From CAWJPW01 sp963844845 (GTDB lineage: Bacteria > Acidobacteriota > Thermoanaerobaculia > Thermoanaerobaculales > Sulfomarinibacteraceae), in assembly GCA_963844845.1 (NCBI GenBank), contig CAWJPW010000009.1, positions 62,001 to 126,000 of the forward strand: a stretch of DNA of 64,000 nucleotides, given 5' to 3'. Below, one piece after another: positions 44,400 through 52,915 of this stretch. The translations under genes were made by a program, and so were the position numbers. Position 1 is the first letter of the stretch. Each line of letters begins with the position of its first letter. The notes beneath the pieces are model-generated. The model did no database searches. It was given only the letters and a program-made list of their open reading frames with translations, and had not been told where the DNA came from.

Positions 44400-45560
44400 T
44401 CACTGAGGAGGCATCTCAAATGGCCGCCGCCCCGCCGGCGCAGCGGGTTGCGCCATCTCGGGTGCCAGACCGCCGGCGAGGACCGTACCGCTCGCCCCTC
44501 CGCTCCCGCTCCCCGTACCCGACCACATGCAGTCGACGTTGTAGGGGAAACCGAAGGAAGGCAGGATCGTCGTGGCATCACCCGTGCGCCCGTCGATGAC
44601 GGAACCATAGCAGGTGAACATGGGCCTCGGGTCCGGGTTCGACGTGACCCAGCCCCGCGTGGGGTCGAAGGAAACCTTGATCGTGACACCGGTGACGTCC
44701 TCGAGGCCGAACACGTTTTTGAGAATCTGGTTGTACTGGACCTGAGCGAGCGGCGCCAGTGTCACCAGGCGGACCAGCGGCCTGTCCTGGTCGTCCGTGA
44801 AGGGCTCACCGTCGGGCTTGAACGGCTGAATCTGCAGGTAGATGCTGGTCTGCCTGTCGGAGGCGTTGAGCAGGCCCAGGTTGTAGCGGAAGTCGGCTGT
44901 CTCCTCCGCACCAACGAGGACCTGGTAGGTGAAGTCGCCTGACTCGAGCTTCGCGCCGCCGTCGGCGAGGTTGTACCAGGGAACACCCGGGATGACCTGC
45001 CCATAGGTGGCGTCCTTCTGGATGTACGAGCCCTCGTTGTCTGGGTCCGGCACCCAGATCGTCGTCTCGTTGTACGTCCGTGATTGCACCACCACGTTCC
45101 GGTAGGTGGAGCAACCGCCGTCCTCCTGGAAGCCTTCGGCCTCGCAGGCGAAGACCACGAGCCCGCCAAGGCGTGTCGCGGTCTCTCCGAGCGTGGGCGC
45201 CCAGTACTGGTTCACGAGGTCTGTGAGGCTCACCGTGCCGCCCGGGGGCACATCCGCCAACGCCTCGTCGACGACTCCAAAGCCCTGGTCTGAGCGACCG
45301 CCTACAGCGTTGGCGCGGGTCGACAGGTACGACGAGTTGTCCCCTCCCCCGGAGGGCAGGAAGAAGAGGGCGAGATCCACTGGCGCGCTGTCGACGTTGC
45401 TGATGAAGAGGTCGGTGCGCCACTTGCTCCCCTCGACCCCGGTGTTGTGGGCCACTACCGGCACGTAGACCAGGTCCGACGCCTGAAACGCTGCCCAGCC
45501 GCTGGCGGCCACGAGTCCCACCGCCGCGACGATCCCGGCGATTCTGGCGAGCTCCTTCAT
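44400..45560 (-). CDS. Secreted protein of unknown function coupled to a histidine kinase
   Basis: 386 aa; GAAGGAGG precedes the ATG. A signal peptide covers about residues 1-26 (ARIAGIVAAVGLVAASGWAA). The mature protein starts SDLVYVPVVAHNTGVEGSKW, a beginning I associate with many secreted Acidobacteriota proteins, and is mostly beta-rich, ending with a Gly/Ser/Pro-rich tail (SGTGSGSGGASGTVLAGG). Three to five Cys are present. No enzymatic motif is recognised. Its start overlaps the histidine kinase stop by ATGA, so it is co-translated with the kinase and may be its extracytoplasmic partner or ligand binder. Confidence 0.65.
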   Translation of the reverse strand: MKELARIAGIVAAVGLVAASGWAAFQASDLVYVPVVAHNTGVEGSKWRTDLFISNVDSAPVDLALFFLPSGGGDNSSYLSTRANAVGGRSDQGFGVVDEALADVPPGGTVSLTDLVNQYWAPTLGETATRLGGLVVFACEAEGFQEDGGCSTYRNVVVQSRTYNETTIWVPDPDNEGSYIQKDATYGQVIPGVPWYNLADGGAKLESGDFTYQVLVGAEETADFRYNLGLLNASDRQTSIYLQIQPFKPDGEPFTDDQDRPLVRLVTLAPLAQVQYNQILKNVFGLEDVTGVTIKVSFDPTRGWVTSNPDPRPMFTCYGSVIDGRTGDATTILPSFGFPYNVDCMWSGTGSGSGGASGTVLAGGLAPEMAQPAAPAGRRPFEMPPQ

Positions 45561-47005
45561 GAATCCCTCCTTCGGTGCGGCCCTGCCGCCTCGCTGTCGG
45601 CGCCCATCTTGCCATCCCCGCGGGACAGGGGCAAGACGAGCACAGCCTCGAAGCCGACAGGCTCCAGGTTGCCGAGCTCCACCCGGCCTCCGTGGGCCCG
45701 GGCGATGCGCTCGGCGATGGCGAGCCCCAACCCGGTGCCGCCGCGCCGCTTGGTGTAGAAAGCCTCTCGTACCCTTACGAGCTCCTCCGGCGGAAGGCCC
45801 GGGCCGCGGTCCCTCACTACCAGAGACACGCTGCTCTCGTCGGCCTCGGCGCCGAGCTCCACGACACGGCGGTCCGGCGACAGCTCGGCGACGGCTTGGA
45901 CGGCGTTGAGCACGAGATTGATGACGACCTGGCGCAGCTGACCGGCGTCTCCCTCCACGGCGACATCCGGAAGCTCGCCGGCCAGGCGCAGGTGCACCCC
46001 CATGTTGCGGGCCTCCGCCCGCAGGAAATCGACCACGTCGCGCAGGAGCTGCTGCACCATGACCTCGTCGCGGCCGGGGCTGGTTGGCCGAGCGTATGTG
46101 AGGAAGTCACTCACCAGCCGTGCCAACCTCCCGACCTCACGGCGGGTGGAGGTGACCGACTGGCCGATCTCGCCGGATACCCCTGCGATGTCCTCCTCCA
46201 GCAGCTCGAGATTGAGATTGATGGAGTTGAGGGGATTACGAATCTCGTGCGCGAGGTTCGCGGCGAGCGTGCCCAGGGCCGCCAGCTCCTCGGCGGCATG
46301 CCGCTGTGCCTCCAGGCGCCGCGTCCTCTGGATAAGGTGCCACACGAACATGAAGGCCCCGACCAACGTGATCAGGGTGAGACCGGCGACCAGCAGGGTC
46401 TGCTGCAGAAGCTCTCCGCGCAGCCGAGTCACCCGCTCTGCCAACCGTCCTTTGGACACTCCTACCACGACGTCGCCGATGTTTCCTACGGGCGCACGAA
46501 TCTCATAGGTGTTCTCGGTCTCCTTCACGTCCTGGTCACCGAGGCTGCCACCCAGCTCGAGGTCCTGGGCGACCTCGCCGGGAATCTGCTCGCTGGATCG
46601 AAAGGTCGCCGTATAGACGATGTTGCCCTGCTTGTCGTGGACCGTGATGGACTCCAGCACTTGCTTCTGTGCAAGGTCGAGGTTCCTGCGCAGCAAGGTT
46701 TCGCGGCGTTTCTCGACCACCTCGTAGAGATCACGGCCGCCGGTGGAGCCAATTTCGCGTGCCAGCTCCTGCGCCTCCTCCCGTCCGCTCATGAGCACGT
46801 CCTCCAGGTAGCGGCGCGAGAGCGAGCGGGAGATCAGGTGCCCGAAAAGAAAAATGATCCCCAGCACGAGAATCACGAAGAGGCCGGTGGCGAGAGCATA
46901 CTGCCGCTGCAGCGTCGAGCGGACGGGCGGGCCCGCGTCCCGCGTCTGCGGGGACCGGGACGGGCGCTGGTCGGCACCCGACGATCGCGACGTCCTTCGA
47001 CTCAC
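45557..47005 (-). CDS. Membrane sensor histidine kinase
   Basis: 482 aa from a GTG at 47005 that overlaps the metK stop (GTGA). Two membrane helices (about residues 35-58 and 190-215) flank a roughly 130-residue extracytoplasmic sensor region (VHDKQGNIVYTATFRSSEQI). The kinase core is complete: H-box NLAHEIRNPLNSINLNLELL, N-box INLVLNAVQAV, G1 VRDRGPGLPPEEL and G2 RRGGTGLGLAIAERI. It is of the NtrB/ZraS-like HisKA type. No response regulator is adjacent, so its partner is elsewhere. The N-terminal about 30 residues (Arg/Ser/Pro) are unusual, so a later start is possible. Confidence 0.85.
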   Translation of the reverse strand: MSRRTSRSSGADQRPSRSPQTRDAGPPVRSTLQRQYALATGLFVILVLGIIFLFGHLISRSLSRRYLEDVLMSGREEAQELAREIGSTGGRDLYEVVEKRRETLLRRNLDLAQKQVLESITVHDKQGNIVYTATFRSSEQIPGEVAQDLELGGSLGDQDVKETENTYEIRAPVGNIGDVVVGVSKGRLAERVTRLRGELLQQTLLVAGLTLITLVGAFMFVWHLIQRTRRLEAQRHAAEELAALGTLAANLAHEIRNPLNSINLNLELLEEDIAGVSGEIGQSVTSTRREVGRLARLVSDFLTYARPTSPGRDEVMVQQLLRDVVDFLRAEARNMGVHLRLAGELPDVAVEGDAGQLRQVVINLVLNAVQAVAELSPDRRVVELGAEADESSVSLVVRDRGPGLPPEELVRVREAFYTKRRGGTGLGLAIAERIARAHGGRVELGNLEPVGFEAVLVLPLSRGDGKMGADSEAAGPHRRRDS

Positions 47006-48153
47006 AGGCCGCAGGCGGCGCGCAGATCGGCAACTCGGTGGATGCTCTCCCAGGTGAAGTCCGGATCGTTGCGCCCGAAGTGGCCGTAAGCTGCGGTCTT
47101 TCTGAAGATCGGACGGCGAAGCTTCAGGTACTCGATGATGCCGCTTGGGGTGAGAGGGAAGACCTCGCGGATCGCCCGCTCGAGCACCGCCTCGTCCACC
47201 TCGGCCGTGCCGAACGAGTCGACCATCACGGAAACCGGGTCGGCAACACCGATGGCGTACGCCACCTGTACCTCGAGTCGGCGCGCGAGCCCCGCGGCCA
47301 CCACGTTCTTGGCGACGTGGCGCACCATGTACGAGGCCGAACGGTCGACCTTGGTGGGGTCCTTGCCGGAGAACGCGCCGCCGCCATGCGAACCGACGCC
47401 TCCATAGGTGTCGACGATGATCTTGCGGCCCGTGAGGCCACAGTCGCCCTGGGGGCCACCCACGACGAATCGGCCGGTGGGGTTGATGAAGTACTTGGTG
47501 TCGTCGTCCACCAGGTCGGCCGAGATGACGCGGTCGATGACGAGCTCGCGGATCTCCTCGCGCAGCTCGCGGATCGGGATCGTGTCCGAGTGCTGGCACG
47601 AAATCACCACAGCCTCGACACGCTGGGGCCGACCGTTGTCGTACTCCACCGAGACCTGGCTCTTCCCGTCGGGCCGCAGCCAATCCAGCTCCCCGGTGCG
47701 GCGCATTTCGGCGAGGCGCATGGTGAGACCGTGGGCGAGGGTGATGGGCAACGGCATGAGCTGCGGTGTCTCGTCACAGGCGTAACCGAACATCAGGCCC
47801 TGGTCGCCCGCCCCGCCGGTGTCGACGCCCTGAGCGATATCTGGGGATTGCGGGTCGATGGATGAGATCACCGCGCACGTCTCGTAGTCGAAACCGAACT
47901 TCGCGCGGGTGTACCCGATCTCCTTGATCGTCTGCCGCACCACCCCGGGAAAGTCGACATACGTCCCGGTGGTGATCTCACCGGCGATGAAGGCCAGGCC
48001 GGTGGTCACCAGCGTCTCGCACGCGACCCGACCCTGGGGGTCATCTGCCAGCACCGCATCGAGCACGGCATCGGAGATCTGGTCGGCTATCTTGTCCGGG
48101 TGGCCCTCGGTCACTGACTCCGAGCTGCGGATGTGTCGGTTCTGATTGATCAT
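47002..48153 (-). CDS. metK: S-adenosylmethionine synthetase
   Basis: 383 aa from ATG 48153 with GGGAGG upstream; an in-frame extension to 48216 is not needed. Signatures: SSESVTEGHPDKIADQISDA at the N terminus, GAGDQGLMFGYACDET near residue 118, and GGGAFSGKDPTKVDRSASYM near 260. It makes SAM from methionine and ATP. No SAM riboswitch is apparent in the 83-bp gap upstream. It overlaps the following histidine kinase by GTGA, which is an unusual partner. Confidence 0.97.
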   Translation of the reverse strand: MINQNRHIRSSESVTEGHPDKIADQISDAVLDAVLADDPQGRVACETLVTTGLAFIAGEITTGTYVDFPGVVRQTIKEIGYTRAKFGFDYETCAVISSIDPQSPDIAQGVDTGGAGDQGLMFGYACDETPQLMPLPITLAHGLTMRLAEMRRTGELDWLRPDGKSQVSVEYDNGRPQRVEAVVISCQHSDTIPIRELREEIRELVIDRVISADLVDDDTKYFINPTGRFVVGGPQGDCGLTGRKIIVDTYGGVGSHGGGAFSGKDPTKVDRSASYMVRHVAKNVVAAGLARRLEVQVAYAIGVADPVSVMVDSFGTAEVDEAVLERAIREVFPLTPSGIIEYLKLRRPIFRKTAAYGHFGRNDPDFTWESIHRVADLRAACGL

Positions 48154-48236
48154 CGACGTCCTCCCACTCGCCGGGTCACGGTACCACCGGCCGAGAACCG
48201 GGGTCAATCGCGTCAAACCGTGGTATGACGGGAGCC

Positions 48237-48728
48237 ATGAAGAGGATTACCGATCACGACCTCGTCGAGCTCGGCCGGCGGGCGGCCAGCGCGCGCCGTC
48301 GCCGCGTCAACGTCAACCTCCACCCTCGACTCGACGACCCGGTCCAGCGCTTCGTCAACGCCGTGGAACCCGACAGCTACGTGCGGCCCCATCGCCACCC
48401 GGATGCCGGCCGCTGGGAGCTGTTCATCGCCATCGCCGGCCGGGCGCTGGTGCTGACCTTCACACCGCTGGGACGGGTGCTCGAGCGCGTCGAGCTGGCG
48501 GCGGCCGGGCCGGCTCACGCCGTCGAGATCCCCGCCGGCGAGTGGCACGCAGTCGCCGCTCTCGCCCGTGGCACGGTGCTCTTCGAGGTCAAACCCGGGC
48601 CCTACATGCGGACCGACGACAAGGACTTCGCGAAGTGGGCACCTGAGGAGGGCTCCCCCGCGGCTGCTCTGATGGTCCAGTGGTATGCAGCGGCGACCCC
48701 CGGCGACGAGCCACCACCCATGCAGTAG
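48237..48728 (+). CDS. WbuC-family cupin metalloprotein
   Basis: 163 aa from ATG 48237 (GACGGGAG upstream; ATG 48225 is four codons longer). The cupin fold is seen in DSYVRPHRHPDAGRWELFIA, with metal ligands HRH and Glu, and EIPAGEWHAVAALARGTVLF, which gives a second His. WbuC-type proteins occur near O-antigen genes in enterobacteria and their reaction is unknown. Here it stands alone, divergent from metK. Its 3' end overlaps the relic of an aldo/keto reductase on the other strand. Confidence 0.8.
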   Translation: MKRITDHDLVELGRRAASARRRRVNVNLHPRLDDPVQRFVNAVEPDSYVRPHRHPDAGRWELFIAIAGRALVLTFTPLGRVLERVELAAAGPAHAVEIPAGEWHAVAALARGTVLFEVKPGPYMRTDDKDFAKWAPEEGSPAAALMVQWYAAATPGDEPPPMQ

Positions 48729-48903
48729 CGGTCAGCTGGGCGCGAGTCATGCCGGCCTCCTCCGCCAGCCTCCGCATTGTCTTCACCCGCTCGATGTTCT
48801 CCTCCGCCAGGTGGCACCTCGTGAAATGCCGGAGCCGGTGGAAGCGGGTGTCCCCGGGCACCCCGCCGTCATACTCCCCGGTCAGCATGCCCTGAGCAGG
48901 ATC
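48697..48903 (-). pseudogene. C-terminal relic of an aldo/keto reductase
   Basis: The minus strand reads PAQGMLTGEYDGGVPGDTRF, then HLAEENIERVKTMRRLAEEA and GMTRAQLTATAWVVARRRG. These three blocks match, in order, the late part of aldo/keto reductases (PLAQGxLTGKY, ENLERV..L..LAEE.G.T.AQLALAWVL). The catalytic Asp/Tyr/Lys part is absent, reading is degenerate just upstream (SSHTSD before PAQG), and the end runs into the cupin gene. It is a decayed gene fragment. Confidence 0.6.
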
Positions 48904-49043
48904 GGATGTATGCGACGAGAGGCCGGCGGGCCCGCCTCGCGTCGGCTGCGGGCGTTCTCTTCGACGGGCCTCGCCAGCACGGATGAGACGCCGTCGAGGC
49001 CACGACGTTGACGTGAGCTGCGCGCTCCGGCCATCATCTCGAG

Positions 49044-49373
49044 ATGCGCATGGTTCCCGTGGTCGCCGTGGCGCTCGCCATCGGCTGGTGCGTCGCCGAG
49101 CTCGCAGCCAGCCCCTTGCTGGCGGCGGCGGTGGCAGTATCCGCGGTGGCGGCCGCCTGCGGTACGGCCATTCGGCGGCGCCGGCGCAAGAAGGGCCTCG
49201 CCGCCGCGCTCATCGCGATCACCGTCGTGCTCGCCGTCCTCCTGTTCCTTCTGCTGCACACCCCTGCCGGCCCCCGGGTGCTCGTCCTCCAGCTTCTCAT
49301 CGTCGCCAGCCTCACACCCCTGGCACCCCTCGCCTACGCGCTCACCTTCGAGGATCCTGGAGAGGACTCGTGA
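49044..49373 (+). CDS. Small membrane protein preceding a sodium/solute symporter
   Basis: 109 aa. Four hydrophobic segments are apparent (about residues 4-24, 26-42, 52-72 and 79-100), split by a strongly basic loop (IRRRRRKKG) that is likely cytoplasmic. No family is recognised with certainty. It overlaps the symporter start by GTGA; small multi-helix proteins encoded just before SSS transporters are known for some acetate- and solute-type systems (DUF485-like), but this one does not clearly belong to them. It is probably an accessory subunit of the transporter. Confidence 0.7.
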   Translation: MRMVPVVAVALAIGWCVAELAASPLLAAAVAVSAVAAACGTAIRRRRRKKGLAAALIAITVVLAVLLFLLLHTPAGPRVLVLQLLIVASLTPLAPLAYALTFEDPGEDS

Positions 49374-50773
49374 CCTGGGCGGCGGCTGTAGCCGCGGCCA
49401 CTGTGGTCCTGATCGCGGTGTGGGGCTGGCGCCACGCCGGTGACGCGGTCGCCTACTTCGCCGCCGATCGTCAGGCCGGCCCGATCCTCGTGGGTCTGGG
49501 CGGCACCGCCGCCGGCCTCTCGGCCTTCGTCTTCGTCGGCGGGCCCGGACTCTTCTCCACCATCGGCGCCGCCTCGCTCTGGATCATCCTGTCGGCCCCT
49601 GTCACCGGCGCCCTGCAGTGCTGGGCGGTAGGCGAGCCGGTGGTGCGACTCGCCGCCCGTCACGGCTGTTTGACGATCCCCGACGTCATAGCAGCTCGCT
49701 ACGGGGAGGGCGCCCCCCGCGTCCTCGCGGCCGGGGTCGTGGCGATCGGTGGAGTCGCCACCCTCGCGGTCCAGCTCAAGGGAGCCGCCGTCGTGGGTGG
49801 AGTGCTACTCGGAGTGCCAAGCTGGACCGTGGCTCTGGCCACGGCTGTCGCCACAGCAACCTATACCGCGGCCGGGGGGATGCGCGCCGGCCTCCTGGCT
49901 GAAGCGGTACAGGGAGCTGTCATGGCGGCGGCTGCGGTAGGCCTCGCCGTGGCGGCCCTCGGGCAGGCTGGCGGCCCCACGGCTGCGGTCGCGACACTCG
50001 CCGAGCGTGCACCCAAGCTGCTCGACGCCTGGGGGCCTGGGGGGCCCTTGGTGGGGCTCGGCTGGTTCGCACTCTTCGCCCTGGGTACCACGGCGCAACC
50101 GCACTACCTGCAGAAGTTCCTTTTCCTACGCGGGCACCGCAGCCTGCGCTGGCTCCCCCTCGTGCTCACTGGAGCCCTACTCTCGGTGCTCACCGTATGG
50201 CTGGGTTTGGGGCTCGGCGGCACCGCCCTGGCGCTGCGCGGGGAAATCTCACCCTCCACCGCCGACGCCCTCACCCCGGCCTTTCTAAGCGGCCGCGCCG
50301 CGCCCTGGCTGCTGACGACGGCGCTCGTCGCGGTGGTGGCAGCCGTCATGTCCACCGCCGCCGCCCTGCTCAACCTGGTGGCCGCCGCTGTAGTGCGCGA
50401 CCTGCCGCTCGGGCTCGGGCGCAAGCCCACCCCCGGCCTCGGCACCGCCCGGGTCGCGACTCTTGCCGCCGCCGGCCTCGCCCTCGTCCTTACCCTGCTC
50501 TCCGGACGCACGGTCGCCCTGCTGGGCGTTCTCGGCTGGGGGACCTTCACGGCCGGCCTCCTGCCCGTGATCCTCCTGGGCCTGAACTGGGAAGGCGCCC
50601 GCCGTCGCGGCGCGGTCGCCGCCATCGCCGGTGGCATCGCTGTACAGCTCGTGCTCGAGGCCCTCAGGGCCGGCCACGGCCTGTCTCCGTCGTGGGAACC
50701 AGGCCTCACCGGCGCCGCCGTAGGCGTGCTCCTGCTTGTCGGTCTTTCGGCGACCCGAGGACGAGCCGGGTGA
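49370..50773 (+). CDS. Sodium/solute symporter (SSS) family protein
   Basis: 467 aa, GTG start overlapping the preceding gene. Twelve to thirteen helices; SSS landmarks are AAGLSAFVFVGGPGLFSTIG near residue 43, HGCLTIPDVIAARYGEGAPR near 95, YTAAGGMRAGLLAEAVQGAV near 164 (a G-G-M-R-A-x-x-x-T/A-D/E-x-x-Q pattern), and AAVMSTAAALLNLVAAAVVRDL near 322 (Na2-type site). It should import a solute with Na+; the substrate is unknown. It overlaps nth by GTGA. Confidence 0.88.
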   Translation: MTWAAAVAAATVVLIAVWGWRHAGDAVAYFAADRQAGPILVGLGGTAAGLSAFVFVGGPGLFSTIGAASLWIILSAPVTGALQCWAVGEPVVRLAARHGCLTIPDVIAARYGEGAPRVLAAGVVAIGGVATLAVQLKGAAVVGGVLLGVPSWTVALATAVATATYTAAGGMRAGLLAEAVQGAVMAAAAVGLAVAALGQAGGPTAAVATLAERAPKLLDAWGPGGPLVGLGWFALFALGTTAQPHYLQKFLFLRGHRSLRWLPLVLTGALLSVLTVWLGLGLGGTALALRGEISPSTADALTPAFLSGRAAPWLLTTALVAVVAAVMSTAAALLNLVAAAVVRDLPLGLGRKPTPGLGTARVATLAAAGLALVLTLLSGRTVALLGVLGWGTFTAGLLPVILLGLNWEGARRRGAVAAIAGGIAVQLVLEALRAGHGLSPSWEPGLTGAAVGVLLLVGLSATRGRAG

Positions 50774-51441
50774 GCCGGCGGCGCTGGCCTCCTGCGGTCG
50801 TGCGCGAGCTGCAGGCCCGTCTCGAGCAGTTCCGCAGCGGGTGCCGCAGCACGACCCTGGCGGAGGTCGAGCGGACCACGCGCTCCCCATTTCGCATCCT
50901 GGTCTCCTGCGTCATCTCGCTCCGCACCAAGGATGCGGTCACGCATGGAGCCAGTCAGCGCCTCTTCGGGCTCATGTCGACGCCCTTCGAGCTCTCGGCG
51001 TTGACCGAGGAGGCGATCGCGGAGGCCATCTACCCGGCCGGGTTCTACCGCCAGAAAGCTGCCCAGCTGAAGGCCATCGGTGAGGCGCTCGAAACCGAGT
51101 GGGGCGGCGAGGTGCCCGCCGCCGAGGCCGCTCTCCTCGCCCTGCCCGGGGTCGGTCGAAAGACCGCGAACCTCGTGCTCGGGCTCGGCTTCGCGATCCC
51201 CGCCATCTGTGTGGACACCCACGTGCACCGGATCTCCAACCGCCTCGAGTTGGTGCGAACCAAGACTCCGGCCGACACCGAGCAGGCCCTCCAGACGATG
51301 CTCCCCCAGGACCTCTGGATCGACATCAACGATCTCCTCGTCACCTTCGGCCAGCACTGCTGCCACCCCACCTCGCCACGTTGCACGGGCTGCCCGCTCG
51401 ACGACCTCTGCCCGCGCCGCGGGATCACGCGGCACCGCTGA
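50770..51441 (+). CDS. nth: Endonuclease III
   Basis: 223 aa from the GTG at 50770, which overlaps the symporter stop. The helix-hairpin-helix LPGVGRKTANLVLGLGF carries the catalytic Lys (about residue 127), and AICVDTHVHRISNRL the catalytic Asp. The [4Fe-4S] loop near the C terminus has the exact spacing C-x6-C-x2-C-x5-C (CHPTSPRCTGCPLDDLC). It removes oxidised pyrimidines and nicks AP sites in base excision repair. Length and layout are typical. Confidence 0.95.
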   Translation: MSRRRWPPAVVRELQARLEQFRSGCRSTTLAEVERTTRSPFRILVSCVISLRTKDAVTHGASQRLFGLMSTPFELSALTEEAIAEAIYPAGFYRQKAAQLKAIGEALETEWGGEVPAAEAALLALPGVGRKTANLVLGLGFAIPAICVDTHVHRISNRLELVRTKTPADTEQALQTMLPQDLWIDINDLLVTFGQHCCHPTSPRCTGCPLDDLCPRRGITRHR

Positions 51442-51481
51442 CCGCCGGCTCCTGCATGACCTTCGCCGGAGAATTCCTCAT

Positions 51482-51487
51482 TAGAAT
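51482..51487 (+). promoter_or_regulatory. Leaderless-type -10 (TAGAAT) for the 51-codon ORF and site-2 protease
   Basis: TAGAAT exactly 6 nt before the ATG at 51494; no Shine-Dalgarno. It lies 40 nt downstream of the nth stop. Confidence 0.5.
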
Positions 51488-51493
51488 GAATCC

Positions 51494-51649
51494 ATGAGCG
51501 AGCGAACCGCGTGGCTGAACCGACGGCAGGTGCCATTCTCGGCAGCCGCGGTGCCCCCGGACCAGCGCCCGATCGGGCGCGGTCGACCAGGTCCGGTGGC
51601 CTGCGAGCTGGCTCGGCGGCTGCGCGCCCGACCCGGTCTCGAGGACTGA
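51494..51649 (+). CDS. Small ORF coupled to the site-2 protease gene
   Basis: 51 aa, rich in Arg and Pro (MSERTAWLNRRQVPFSAAAV at the start, CELARRLRARPGLED at the end). It uses TAGAAT-N6-ATG as a probable leaderless start, and its stop overlaps the protease start as TGATG. It may be a leader ORF that couples translation to the protease, or a true small protein; conservation is unknown. The arrangement rather than the sequence supports it. Confidence 0.4.
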   Translation: MSERTAWLNRRQVPFSAAAVPPDQRPIGRGRPGPVACELARRLRARPGLED

Positions 51650-52749
51650 TGCGCTGGTCGCTCCGAATGGCTCGGGTCCGCGGCGTGCCGGTTCGCCTTC
51701 ACGCAACGTTTCTCCTCCTCCTCGCCGTGCTGCTCGGTTGGGCGGCAGTCCACTCCGGCTGGCTCGCCGCCCTCTGGGAGCTGCTGTTCCTCGTCCTCCT
51801 GTTGCTCTGCGTCGTGGCGCACGAGCTTGCCCACGCGCTCGTCGCCCGCGCCCGCGGCGTGCCGATCCGGCACATCACCCTCTACCCGTTCGGCGGCGTC
51901 TCCGTCTTCGCCGCCCGTCTGCCGCAAGGCACGGAGGCGGCCATCGCACTGGCCGGCCCTCTCACCAACTTGGTCGTGGCCGTGGCGCTGCTCGTTCTCA
52001 CCGGGGGCAGCGCCGCCTCCCTTTCACTTCGGCCCTCTCTGACCGGGGTGGTCGCCATGCTCTTTTGGGCCAATGTAGTGCTTGGCCTCTTCAACCTGCT
52101 GCCTGCCTTCCCGCTGGACGGAGGGCGCATCCTGCGCGGCCTCCTCGTGCGTCGCATGGGTTCGGCCCGCGCCACTCTTTGGGCCGGCACCTTCGGCCAG
52201 GCGACCGGCATCGTCCTGCTGGCGTGGGGCGCCGCCCACAACCCGTGGCTGGCGATCGTCGGCGTCATCATCCTCGTCGGAGCGAGCGCCGAGCTTCTCC
52301 GCACCCGTGGTCTCCGCAGTCTTGAGCGCCACCGGGTGCGCGATGCCATGGCGGCACCCATCGAGACGGTTGCCGCGGACGCCACGATTGCCGCGGTGGC
52401 CGACTGGTGGCACGACGCTCCGCTGGTCGACTTCGCAGTCATGGAGGGTGAGCGCATCGTTGGTTTCCTGCCGGCGGCACGGCTGTGGGCAGCGCGCCAA
52501 CACTCGGCGCCCGACCGCCGGGTGAGTGAGCTCATGAGCGCAGTTGGGGATCCCCTCAGCCCGGGCACCCGCCTCCTCGAGGCCCTCGACGGCCGGCAGG
52601 TCGAGCCAGGTACCGCCCTCCCCGTGCTCGACGACCACGGCCGCCTGGTCGGCTTCATCACGCCGGCCCGAGTGGAGCGTACCCTTTCTCTTCTCCGTGC
52701 CCTCTCAGAGGAGGAGATCGAACCCTCCCGAGATCAGCACGCCGACTGA
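51649..52749 (+). CDS. Site-2 protease (M50 family) with C-terminal CBS domains
   Basis: 366 aa from ATG 51649; the family begins MRWS-type just before the first helix (VPVRLHATFLLLLAVLLGWA). The zinc site is complete: VVAHELAHALVARARG (HExxH) near residue 63 and NLLPAFPLDGGRILRGLL (DG) near 157. Six membrane helices are predicted. Residues about 235-360 form two CBS modules (RVRDAMAAPIETVAADATIA, VGFITPARVERTL) that may bind nucleotides. It cleaves membrane proteins within the bilayer; substrates are unknown. A 51-codon ORF overlaps its start. Repeat copy C follows immediately. Confidence 0.9.
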   Translation: MRWSLRMARVRGVPVRLHATFLLLLAVLLGWAAVHSGWLAALWELLFLVLLLLCVVAHELAHALVARARGVPIRHITLYPFGGVSVFAARLPQGTEAAIALAGPLTNLVVAVALLVLTGGSAASLSLRPSLTGVVAMLFWANVVLGLFNLLPAFPLDGGRILRGLLVRRMGSARATLWAGTFGQATGIVLLAWGAAHNPWLAIVGVIILVGASAELLRTRGLRSLERHRVRDAMAAPIETVAADATIAAVADWWHDAPLVDFAVMEGERIVGFLPAARLWAARQHSAPDRRVSELMSAVGDPLSPGTRLLEALDGRQVEPGTALPVLDDHGRLVGFITPARVERTLSLLRALSEEEIEPSRDQHAD

Positions 52750-52915
52750 AGGAGCGGCGTTCGGGAAGCCCTATGCCCTGTTCGCGCAGCCGACGTGGTT
52801 CTTGGCAAGACGCGACGACGAAGTCGTAGCACCGCCACTTCGCGAGGAGCAACGCGGCCAGGAGCCGCGATGGCACGCGAAGAGTCCATTGGGATTTTCC
52901 AAACAGGACACTAGT
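52750..52915. repeat. ACTAGT-type element, copy C
   Basis: The left end is decayed (GAGCGGCGTTCGGGAAGCCC) and the right end intact (GATTTTCCAAACAGGACACTAGT). The core keeps ACGAC-GAA-GTCGT; the second hairpin is weakened (GTAGC-ACC-GCCAC). It starts right after the protease stop and shares its final ACTAGT (52910-52915) with copy D. Confidence 0.85.

Noticed and set aside
48154..48236. SAM riboswitch upstream of metK
   Set aside because: The gap is only 83 bp and shows neither the SAM-I core helices nor a terminator or anti-terminator pair.
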